Below are positions 1 through 4,964 of a stretch of 5,996 bases of DNA, in pieces. The DNA comes from Bacteroidota bacterium (GTDB lineage: Bacteria > Bacteroidota > Bacteroidia > Cytophagales > Cyclobacteriaceae). The stretch covers positions 1-5,996 of the forward strand of contig JAHEMS010000232.1 of the NCBI GenBank assembly GCA_024643595.1. Direction: 5' to 3'. The stretch's first letter is position 1; every line of letters starts with the position of its first letter. Made by a program: the position numbers and the translations under genes. The notes beneath the pieces were generated by a model. That model saw only the letters and a list, made by a program, of their open reading frames with translations. It did not search any database and was not told the DNA's origin.

Positions 1-726
1 GGTATTGGCTCGATCGTAGTGGGAGACGAAAATTACGGTGAAGGTTCATCTCGTGAGCATGCCGCCATGGAGCCTCGTCATCTTGGTGTTCGTGCAATCC
101 TGGTGAAGTCATTTGCCCGAATTCACGAAACCAACCTAAAGAAGCAAGGTATGCTGGCGTTAACTTTTGCCAACAAGGAAGACTATACTAAGATCAAGGA
201 AGATGATTCATTTGATATCGTAGGACTTACCAGCTTTAGCCCTGATAAGCCGCTTACGCTTCGTATTCATCACAGCGATGGCAGCCAGGAGTCGATTACC
301 GTTAACCACACGTATAATAAGAACCAGATCATATGGTTCAAGGCAGGATCTGCCTTAAATGCGATGGGAAATGCCAAAGCAGCGGCTGCAAAAGCCGCAG
401 CGCCTAAGGCGAAGAAAAAAGCAGCAACTAAAAAGCCCGCGGTAAAAAACGTAGTTAAACCAGTAGTAAAGAAGCCTGCGAAAAAGGTGGTGAAGAAAGT
501 GGCTAAAAAAGTAGTAAAACCCGCCCCTAAGAAGTCCGCTAAAAAGGCGGTAAAGAAGGTCGCTAAAAAAGCGGCTAAGCCAGCGAAGAAAGTAGCTCCT
601 AAAAAGGCAGTAAAGAAACCTGCACGCGCGGTAAAGAAACTGGTGAAAAAGGTAGTGAAGGCAGTAAAGAAGTCAGTTAAAAAAGTGATAAAGAAAACCA
701 GGAAGTCTATCAAGAAAAAGAAATAA
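1..726 (+). CDS. acn: Aconitate hydratase, C-terminal part (5' end outside window), with histone H1-like Lys-rich tail
   Basis: This is the end of a TCA-cycle aconitase, which interconverts citrate and isocitrate using a 4Fe-4S cluster in the cytoplasm. The frame is open from the first base, so the gene starts upstream; the GTG at 19 is an internal Val codon. Visible residues 8-20 carry the swivel-domain signature GDENYGEGSSREH. By family knowledge, its first Ser and the Arg match substrate-binding Ser642 and Arg644 of mitochondrial aconitase. KSFARIHETNLKKQGML and the domain end IIWFKAGSALN follow, matching the usual C-terminus of mitochondrial-type enzymes. Instead of stopping within a few residues, the frame runs on for about 115 residues (visible residues 127-241). 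These contain about 49 Lys, 2 Arg and no Asp or Glu, in KKPAKK/KKVAKK-like units resembling histone H1 or bacterial H1-like proteins. The catalytic assignment is secure; the tail's role is unknown, with nucleic-acid binding the obvious inference. A terminator follows 25 bp after the stop. Confidence 0.95.
   Translation, partial: GIGSIVVGDENYGEGSSREHAAMEPRHLGVRAILVKSFARIHETNLKKQGMLALTFANKEDYTKIKEDDSFDIVGLTSFSPDKPLTLRIHHSDGSQESITVNHTYNKNQIIWFKAGSALNAMGNAKAAAAKAAAPKAKKKAATKKPAVKNVVKPVVKKPAKKVVKKVAKKVVKPAPKKSAKKAVKKVAKKAAKPAKKVAPKKAVKKPARAVKKLVKKVVKAVKKSVKKVIKKTRKSIKKKK
379..723 (+). repeat. Lys/Ala/Val/Pro-rich low-complexity repeat region encoding the aconitase tail
   Basis: This stretch encodes degenerate short repeats built from KK separated by Ala, Val or Pro pairs (for example KKPAKKVVKKVAKK). 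The pattern changes from Ala/Pro-rich at the start to Val/Ile/Ser-rich near the end. Both AAA and AAG serve as Lys codons and the Ala and Val codons vary, so the repeats are not recent exact copies. The composition matches the C-terminal domain of eukaryotic histone H1 and bacterial H1-like proteins. The opposite strand is open over much of this region, but only because lysine codons reverse to Phe/Leu codons. Confidence 0.85.
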
Positions 727-751
727 GAGTCACTGTCTTCATAGAAAAACG

Positions 752-787
752 AAGCCGCCCTTATATCAAGGACGGCTTTTTGTTTTT
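752..787 (+). terminator. Intrinsic terminator after the aconitase gene, probably bidirectional
   Basis: AAGCCG pairs with CGGCTT, then after one C-A mismatch CCTT pairs with AAGG, around the loop ATATC. The stem is followed by TTTTTGTTTTT. On the minus strand the same stem is followed by CGTTTTT, because AAAAAC lies at 745-750, so it could also stop minus-strand transcripts arriving from about 871. Confidence 0.88.
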
Positions 788-870
788 ATGGAGCTTAACA
801 AACGATCTTATTGAAAATGTCTTTCTGGGTGAACTTGCAAAAGAATTAAGTTAAGTCGTTGCCAGCAAAA

Positions 871-1032
871 CTATGAAATGTCAGCCCAAGTAGGATGATG
901 GTTGTTTGATTGGCCATGAGTTTGCTGTCGAAATAAACCTGAAACTATGTGCCCATGGATGGAAGATTGAAATGAAAAAAGCAGGGCGCTGAAAGTAATA
1001 CCAATAATGGCCTTTAACTCTATCTTTTTCAT
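871..1032 (-). CDS. Possible small secreted peptide, 53 aa, unrecognised
   Basis: From the ATG at 1032 this frame gives a 53-residue product. The start MKKIELKAIIGITFSALLF looks like a signal peptide: basic n-region, then a hydrophobic core to about residue 22. The remaining roughly 30 residues are polar and His-rich, ending in NNHHPTWADIS. The frame is also open upstream to an ATG at 1119, but the 29 extra residues look non-coding, and the MKK start sits immediately before the hydrophobic stretch. There is no clear ribosome binding site. The aconitase terminator, read on the minus strand, lies about 85-120 bp downstream and could end this transcript. I recognise no family. It could be a chance open frame in an otherwise gene-poor stretch. 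Confidence 0.33.
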   Translation of the reverse strand: MKKIELKAIIGITFSALLFSFQSSIHGHIVSGLFRQQTHGQSNNHHPTWADIS

Positions 1033-1086
1033 CTGTGCTGGCTTTAGTGTTTTAATTATGTCATCCTGGCAACGGAACAAGGGACA

Positions 1087-1218
1087 ATGAAGATATCCGA
1101 TCGGATTGATCATTGGCATGATTTACTTGGCGAATGGCTACTAAACCATGATCTACCACTTATCATCAAAAACGAAGAAGCCGTCTCTCCTATTGAGACG
1201 GCCTCTCATTTTATCTAA
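1087..1218 (+). other. Short open frame, 43 codons, doubtful; possible gene remnant
   Basis: An ATG preceded by AAGGGACA opens a 43-codon frame. Its first 30 residues, including HWHDLLGEWL and HDLPLIIKN, read like an amphipathic, protein-like segment. Its last 13 codons run through the hairpin that serves as terminator for the minus-strand genes, which argues against a functional gene ending here. It may be a decayed N-terminus, or chance. I see no family match I would trust. Confidence 0.15.
1168..1202 (-). terminator. Intrinsic terminator for the 1241-2327 minus-strand genes
   Basis: GCCGTCTC (1180-1187) pairs perfectly with GAGACGGC (1195-1202) around a 7-base loop. On the minus strand the stem is followed by TTCTTCGTTTTT. 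It lies 38 bp beyond the stop of the 91-residue gene. The plus-strand side has only a weak T-run (CTCTCATTTT), so termination should favour minus-strand transcripts. Confidence 0.75.
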
Positions 1219-1234
1219 TTTACGTAACGTAAAT
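1218..1234. promoter_or_regulatory. Perfect 17-base palindrome between gene end and terminator
   Basis: ATTTACGT-A-ACGTAAAT is a perfect inverted repeat of 8-base arms around one central A, starting 6 bp beyond the stop of the 91-residue gene. With a one-base centre it is better suited to double-stranded recognition by a dimeric protein than to a long RNA hairpin, though a 7-bp stem with a 3-base loop is possible. The function is not known; position downstream of a gene makes a classical operator less likely. Confidence 0.3.
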
Positions 1235-1240
1235 CGGTTA

Positions 1241-1516
1241 CTATAATTTGACTTCTTTATCCAACACGAAGATCTTAACCGTATCACGTTTTACTCCGTC
1301 AAAAGACATAGCATCGACAGTAGCCTGTGAATTTAATACTTCCATGTATTTAGCCAGATCACTTGTATCGGAACAGATAGCCACTTCGTTGTTGGTGGTG
1401 GTCGTAAAGGTTTGAGAGGTTATGCTCATCGTTCTGAATAAGTCGGCATGTGATCTGAAGCCGGCTTCCCATTTTACAGAATCCTCTACTTGTGCAATGA
1501 TCAATACTTTTGTCAT
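1241..1516 (-). CDS. Hypothetical 91-aa protein, probable ferredoxin-like/dimeric alpha-beta barrel fold
   Basis: This small soluble protein has no signal peptide or membrane segment. It begins with a hydrophobic strand (TKVLIIAQVED), then a helix rich in aromatic and charged residues (VKWEAGFRSHADLFRT), a Thr-rich strand (TFTTTTNNEVAICSD), a helix (LAKYMEVLNS) and a last strand (DTVKIFVLDKEVKL). This beta-alpha-beta-beta-alpha-beta order is typical of antibiotic-biosynthesis-monooxygenase-like or related dimeric alpha/beta barrel proteins, and I recall similar uncharacterised small proteins in Bacteroidota. The fold is inferred from the pattern only; no catalytic residue can be named. The start is the ATG at 1516 and lacks a Shine-Dalgarno sequence. 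It lies 58 bp downstream of the secreted 250-residue gene on the same strand, with a terminator after it, so the two are probably co-transcribed. Confidence 0.8.
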   Translation of the reverse strand: MTKVLIIAQVEDSVKWEAGFRSHADLFRTMSITSQTFTTTTNNEVAICSDTSDLAKYMEVLNSQATVDAMSFDGVKRDTVKIFVLDKEVKL

Positions 1517-1574
1517 GGTCTTATTATTTTAGTGGTTTATTAAATTTAGTATACAAGGTGTTACCTGATCCCAG

Positions 1575-2327
1575 TTACTTCGAGCTAAGTTCTGGCATGA
1601 GCTCCATCATATATCGTGTTTGTCCATAAATTTCTACACTGGTTGAAGCTCTTCTTAGTTCATTTGTCCAGGCGGCGGCTGATCCCTTCATTTTATTAAA
1701 CCATTGCGCCCAGTTCTCACCGTTATTGTCTAATTCAGCAAGGCTATCCATTCCCCATACCAGATAATACTTGCCCATGTTGGCACCGGACACACTGTGG
1801 AAGGTGGTGAATCGGGCCTTGCTTTTATTTTCATTGCAGAGTCTGGTCAGATCCCTCATCCAACTGGTCCACTCATATCCTTTATCAGGCTGAATGGTAA
1901 ATTCCCAGATGTCAAGATACCTGGATGTGGTCGTTTTTCCGGATCCATTATAGCTCATATCTTTCTCTAAAACGGAATATTCATTTCCACTCATATTGGC
2001 AACAAAGGGTGAAACAGTTTGGCCCCAGAATTTTAAGCCTTCATTATCCGTTGTTTCAAAATAGGTCCATTCTTTTGGTCCATATACACGGGCATATTGC
2101 CCCGTCCGGGGTCCTGACATGACGCGCCAGGTATTGACCGGGTCCACCGAAGCTTTATTATATTTATCGGTTTTCGCCTTCACGGCCTTTTGAAAATCTT
2201 CACCTTTCCCCTTCACAACTTCAAAAAAATTAATACGAAAAACTTGCGCTTTCTCCTGTTGCTGGCCCATCAGCATGGTGCTTGCGAACACCAATACCAT
2301 AGCCGTGGATGTTAGTTTGTTAATCAT
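1575..2327 (-). CDS. Secreted hypothetical protein, 250 aa, with internally duplicated alpha/beta domain
   Basis: The N-terminus MINKLTSTAMVLVFASTMLMG is a Sec signal peptide. Cleavage after Gly21 would expose Gln22, a common arrangement in Bacteroidota exported proteins. The mature part appears to hold two related domains. The first (about residues 28-118) contains FRINFFEVVKGKGEDF and SGPRTGQYARVYG at 71-83. The second (about 137-245) contains LDIWEFTIQPDKGYEW and SGANMGKYYLVWG at 180-192. The shared pattern SG-x3-G-x-Y-x2-V-x-G recurs at a spacing of 109 residues, indicating a duplication. The strand-helix-strand layout suggests a ferredoxin-like/NIPSNAP- or ABM-like fold, probably forming an intramolecular pair. 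No catalytic residues can be assigned, and ligand or heme binding would be guesswork. It is the first gene of a probable pair with the 91-residue gene downstream. Confidence 0.85.
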   Translation of the reverse strand: MINKLTSTAMVLVFASTMLMGQQQEKAQVFRINFFEVVKGKGEDFQKAVKAKTDKYNKASVDPVNTWRVMSGPRTGQYARVYGPKEWTYFETTDNEGLKFWGQTVSPFVANMSGNEYSVLEKDMSYNGSGKTTTSRYLDIWEFTIQPDKGYEWTSWMRDLTRLCNENKSKARFTTFHSVSGANMGKYYLVWGMDSLAELDNNGENWAQWFNKMKGSAAAWTNELRRASTSVEIYGQTRYMMELMPELSSK

Positions 2328-2430
2328 AACGTTTTGGTTTAAGGGTTGATAATAAAATAAATAGAACTTCAGCGCGAAACCGGGAAGTGCAGTACAGAAT
2401 ATTTCTGAATTTAGGAATTACACTTCTTAA

Positions 2431-2455
2431 ATCAAAATCTTAAGATTGACTTGAT
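2431..2455. promoter_or_regulatory. Interrupted palindrome, candidate operator
   Basis: A perfect 12-base palindrome AATCTTAAGATT (2436-2447) is flanked by ATCAA on the left and TTGAT on the right, with three extra bases (GAC) before the right arm. It sits in the middle of the divergent intergenic region, a usual place for a regulator binding site. AT-rich palindromes also arise by chance, so this is only a candidate. Confidence 0.3.
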
Positions 2456-2546
2456 GCGCCAACTCAGTCCAAAGTGGATTTATTCACCTGCCTTACTTGC
2501 CGGATGTTTTTTTATCTCCTTGGTCATACTAATGAATCAGGATTAG
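2454..2546 (+). CDS. Possible 30-aa hydrophobic leader or small membrane peptide, doubtful
   Basis: The ATG at 2454 opens a 30-codon frame ending 18 bp before the hydrolase start. Its product begins MRQLSPKWIYSPALLAGC and continues FFISLVILMNQD. It is one hydrophobic segment that could span the membrane, and it includes LAGC, which resembles a lipobox. There is no ribosome binding site in view, and the ATG lies inside the palindrome at 2431-2455. Chance is a real possibility for an open frame of this length. Confidence 0.2.
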   Translation: MRQLSPKWIYSPALLAGCFFISLVILMNQD

Positions 2547-2564
2547 ATTATTTACTATCAGATT

Positions 2565-3199
2565 ATGAAGCACGGTATCATCATTATCTTCTTCTTTTCA
2601 TTCATGAGTGGTTCATGTGATACTCAAAACCATCAGGCTACATTTTCTTTTTGAACAACCGCTTTTTAGAAGAACACGCCTTCACGGAATCCCATCCCGA
2701 ATATGGTGTGGCAGCCTATTCAGAAATAATTCATGAATTTGAAAAAGAAAACTTTGTTGTAATCAGCGAAAAAAGAAATGGCAATATGGATGTAAAAGAA
2801 TATGCCATGAAGGTGAAAAATCAAATTGACAGCCTGATTGCGCTTGGCATTGCTCCCCACCAAATCACGGTGATTGGTACTTCCAAAGGAGGTTACATTA
2901 CACAATATGTTTCCACCTTTGCCAACAACCCCAATCTGAATTTTGTCTTCATTGCCTGTTATAATGATTCCGACCTTCAGGGCTTACCTTACATCAATTT
3001 TTGTGGTAATATCCTCACGATTTTTGAAAAGTCTGATCCCATCGGGCGGTCTGCAGTGAAGCGAAAAGAAAAGTCAACCTGCACGATCAAGCACTTCAAC
3101 GAAATTGAACTGAACACCGGACTAAAACACGGCTTTCTGTTTAAGTCCTTTCCAGTATGGATAGCACCATGTATCAAATGGGCTCGCAATAATTATTGA
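2565..3199 (+). CDS. Lipoprotein alpha/beta hydrolase, interrupted by an apparent one-base frameshift
   Basis: The body, open from 2621 to the stop at 3197-3199, is an alpha/beta hydrolase-like protein. With residue 1 at the TTG at 2651, the nucleophile elbow VIGTSKGG has Ser78, a likely acid is Asp129 in IFEKSDP, and a likely catalytic His is His160 in LNTGLKHGF. This resembles a family I know from Bacteroidota, whose first strand reads like YIFFLNNRFLEEH, followed by HPEYG and VISE. Here that strand is encoded just upstream of 2651, with no in-frame ATG. In another frame, the ATG at 2565 gives MKHGIIIIFFFSFMSGSC, a lipoprotein signal with lipobox SGSC, which hits TGA at 2652. Adding one A to the AAAA run at 2626-2629 joins both parts into a 211-residue lipoprotein (triad then Ser107, Asp158, His189). 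The body looks undecayed, so a sequencing error or very recent mutation is likely. The natural substrate is unknown, possibly an ester. Confidence 0.8.
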
Positions 3200-3234
3200 C
3201 AGTGATGAAACCAAGTGGGTATCTTCGCCCTGTC

Positions 3235-3507
3235 TTACTGTTTTACTTTCTTCACTTCTTTGATAATGATCTGCTTCCCATCCTTCATGATAGTGTCTGT
3301 CTTAACAATGGTTTCATCCTCACTCCCTGTAGTTACATCCACCCTGATATCAACGGAATCCATATCGTGGCCTTCATGTTTCCACATCATCCGCTTTGGT
3401 TGATGCCTGTGATGTCCTCCAGTACTTCTTCCAACCAAAAAACCGAGCGTGCCAAAAATAACAGCCACCAAAAGAATGGCCAGCCAGTTTTTATTAAAAT
3501 TTTCCAT
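3235..3507 (-). CDS. Small membrane-anchored protein, 90 aa, His/Met-rich, unrecognised
   Basis: Residues 8-26 (WLAILLVAVIFGTLGFLVG) form one clear membrane segment. The short polar N-terminus (MENFNKN) makes this a signal anchor, with the rest probably outside the inner membrane. Directly after the segment come GHHRHQPKRMMWKHEGHDM (31-49), containing five His and three Met. A mixed acidic and Thr-rich stretch follows, then a lysine-rich end (GKQIIIKEVKKVKQ) that could form strands. The His/Met cluster could bind copper or another metal, but this is inference. The start is the ATG at 3507. It converges with the hydrolase gene, 35 bp apart, with no clear terminator between. It lies 73 bp downstream of the Tat enolase-superfamily gene on the same strand, so read-through from it is possible. 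Confidence 0.8.
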   Translation of the reverse strand: MENFNKNWLAILLVAVIFGTLGFLVGRSTGGHHRHQPKRMMWKHEGHDMDSVDIRVDVTTGSEDETIVKTDTIMKDGKQIIIKEVKKVKQ

Positions 3508-3580
3508 ACCCTTTATTTAATATTCTCAAGTATACCAATTTAAAGGCATAATTAGGCGCATTGAACAGAATGCACAATCT

Positions 3581-4861
3581 TTATTTGCCCGCTATGGTCT
3601 CAACAATCACTTCCTTTCTTTCGAATAATCCTTTTTTAAACTGTAAACCCAAGCCTGGCAAATCCGGAGGCAAAACTGAACCATTCTTAACTTGAGGTGA
3701 ATTCTCAAAAAAGAAAGAATCGCGATCATGCCAATAAGGATAAACGCTCTCCACATAAAACAAATTAGTAACGGCAGCGGCCAGGTGCGTGGAAGCATAC
3801 CATAAAATAGGACCACCAGCCGTGTGCATCATGGTGGGGAGATAGTACGTATTAGCCATATCGGATATCTTTTTCCCTTCCGATATACCTCCACACCAGG
3901 TAAGATCGTACATAGCAATTTCGCCTGCTTTTAATTCTATCATCTCCCTGAATCCAAAGCGAGAAGCTAATCTTTCACTAATTACCAATGGTATGCTGGT
4001 TTCCTGATTTAAAGTCACATATGCCTGCATATTATCCTGCAACAACATGTCTTCCAGGAATAAAACATCGTAGGGTTCCAATGCATTCGCAATACGAATA
4101 GCACTAGGAAGATTCCAGAGGCTATGAAACTCGATGCCCAATTCCAACTCGTTACCAACGGTATTTTTTACCCGTTTGATCCATTCAAGACATTTATCAA
4201 TATCATTTTTAGAAATGTACTCACCATTCCGTTGGTAGGCTACTTCATCAAAGGGACAAAACTTGATCGCCTTTATTCCTTGTTCCACCAGAAACTTTGC
4301 AATTTTCTCCATATCCTTTTCCAACATCCAGCCATTTATGTTTCTGCTGTTGGTATAGGTGTTATAAACGCGGATATTTTTTTTATAGGATCCACCCAGT
4401 AGTTGATACAGCGGCATTTTACAAACCTGTCCCATGATGTCCCATTGTGCAATATTTATTGCAGAAAGTGCCCGCATCTCAGCACCTCCTGTTACATGAA
4501 ATGCATTTTGTCGGTAGATCCTCTCCCATGTCTGTTCAATTTCCAATGGGTTTGTTCCTATCAGCTTGCCTGCCCAACTATGCCATTCGAGATCTTTGAT
4601 AGCGGATGAACTTGCTTCATTAAAAGGATACGTTTCTCCTGTACCTACAATTCCCTGATTGGTATGCAAGCGAAGCCACATCCATTGAACTCCACTGCCC
4701 GCAACTTGCAGTTCTTTTGTAAATCGTACCGTCTCAACTTTGGTGATTATAAGTTCAGACGCAATAGCATGTGCCCTGGCAGAAATTGGGGTTAAAGCAC
4801 CTGCTCCGCAAATGCCCACCATCCCTGCCGCTGATTCCCTGATAAAATTTCTCCTGTTCAT
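3581..4861 (-). CDS. Tat-exported enolase-superfamily enzyme (mandelate racemase / sugar-acid dehydratase type), 426 aa
   Basis: The N-terminus MNRRNFIRES is a twin-arginine signal (R3-R4), followed by a weakly hydrophobic stretch and a probable cleavage site around residues 30-33 (ARAHA), so the folded enzyme should act in the periplasm. A capping domain covers about 37-160 (ending MPLYQLLGG), followed by the barrel domain. Likely Mg2+ ligands are Glu244 (GIEFHS), Glu270 (FLED) and Glu296 (ISER). Asp319 and His346 (MMHTAGG) form the Asp-His pair seen in the mandelate racemase subgroup, and His246 sits two residues after the first ligand, as in galactonate and mannonate dehydratases. The likely reaction is dehydration of an aldonic acid, but the substrate cannot be read from sequence. 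The first ligand is usually Asp; Glu here is a variation. Length is normal for the family plus its signal. It lies 103 bp after the paralogous gene and is probably in the same operon. Racemase or epimerase activity is the alternative. Confidence 0.92.
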   Translation of the reverse strand: MNRRNFIRESAAGMVGICGAGALTPISARAHAIASELIITKVETVRFTKELQVAGSGVQWMWLRLHTNQGIVGTGETYPFNEASSSAIKDLEWHSWAGKLIGTNPLEIEQTWERIYRQNAFHVTGGAEMRALSAINIAQWDIMGQVCKMPLYQLLGGSYKKNIRVYNTYTNSRNINGWMLEKDMEKIAKFLVEQGIKAIKFCPFDEVAYQRNGEYISKNDIDKCLEWIKRVKNTVGNELELGIEFHSLWNLPSAIRIANALEPYDVLFLEDMLLQDNMQAYVTLNQETSIPLVISERLASRFGFREMIELKAGEIAMYDLTWCGGISEGKKISDMANTYYLPTMMHTAGGPILWYASTHLAAAVTNLFYVESVYPYWHDRDSFFFENSPQVKNGSVLPPDLPGLGLQFKKGLFERKEVIVETIAGK

Positions 4862-4896
4862 ATATTGTGACAGTAATAGATGGAATTTCGATTAAC

Positions 4897-4929
4897 GCGG
4901 AGCACGCAATAAGCCCATGCATACTCCGC
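4897..4929. promoter_or_regulatory. Stem-loop between the two enolase-superfamily genes
   Basis: GCGGAG (4897-4902) pairs with CTCCGC (4924-4929), and inside it GCA (4906-4908) can pair with TGC (4918-4920). No T-run follows on either strand, so this is not an ordinary terminator. It could stabilise or process an RNA spanning both genes, or be chance. Confidence 0.25.
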
Positions 4930-4964
4930 TCAATGGTAATCTGCTTAATAAATTTCAAACAGTG

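Larger units (their letters stand above)
2328..2564. promoter_or_regulatory. Divergent intergenic region between the secreted protein gene (-) and the lipoprotein hydrolase (+)
   Basis: This 237-bp gap must contain start signals for transcripts running in both directions. I found no convincing Bacteroidota promoter (TTTG with TAnnTTTG) on either strand. It contains the palindrome at 2431-2455 and a 30-codon hydrophobic open frame at 2454-2546, listed separately. Confidence 0.5.

Noticed and set aside
270..713. A 147-codon open frame on the minus strand, rich in Phe, Ala and Thr
   Set aside because: It is the antisense of the lysine-rich aconitase tail: AAA/AAG codons reverse to TTT/CTT. Its low-complexity FFTAF-like content follows from this.
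1033..1119. N-terminal extension of the possible secreted peptide to an ATG at 1119
   Set aside because: The extra 29 residues would bury the MKK-hydrophobic signal inside the protein; the ATG at 1032 gives a sensible signal peptide.
1925..2122. Plus-strand open frame of 65 codons
   Set aside because: It lies wholly inside the well-supported secreted 250-residue gene on the other strand and has no recognisable content.
2720..3189. Two minus-strand open frames (2720-2905 and 2989-3189)
   Set aside because: Both are opposite the hydrolase body, whose catalytic motifs and family resemblance show that the plus strand is coding.
3200..3240. Possible terminator between the converging hydrolase and membrane-protein genes
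   Set aside because: Only short pairings (GACAG/CTGTC with a long loop, GGG/CCC) and no clean T-run, so I do not call it.
3196..3543. Plus-strand open frames over the small membrane protein gene
   Set aside because: The minus-strand frame has a clear membrane anchor and coherent composition; the plus-strand frames read like antisense noise.
3558..3573. GCATT-GAACAG-AATGC hairpin after the Tat enzyme gene
   Set aside because: The 5-bp stem has no T-run on either strand; too weak to call a terminator.
4124..4609. Two adjacent plus-strand open frames inside the Tat enolase-superfamily gene
   Set aside because: They overlap the conserved capping and barrel domains of the minus-strand gene and show no family features.
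4755..4958. Minus-strand open frame of 67 codons across the start of the Tat enzyme
   Set aside because: It overlaps the Tat signal in another frame; the twin-arginine motif and following domain support the 4861 start.
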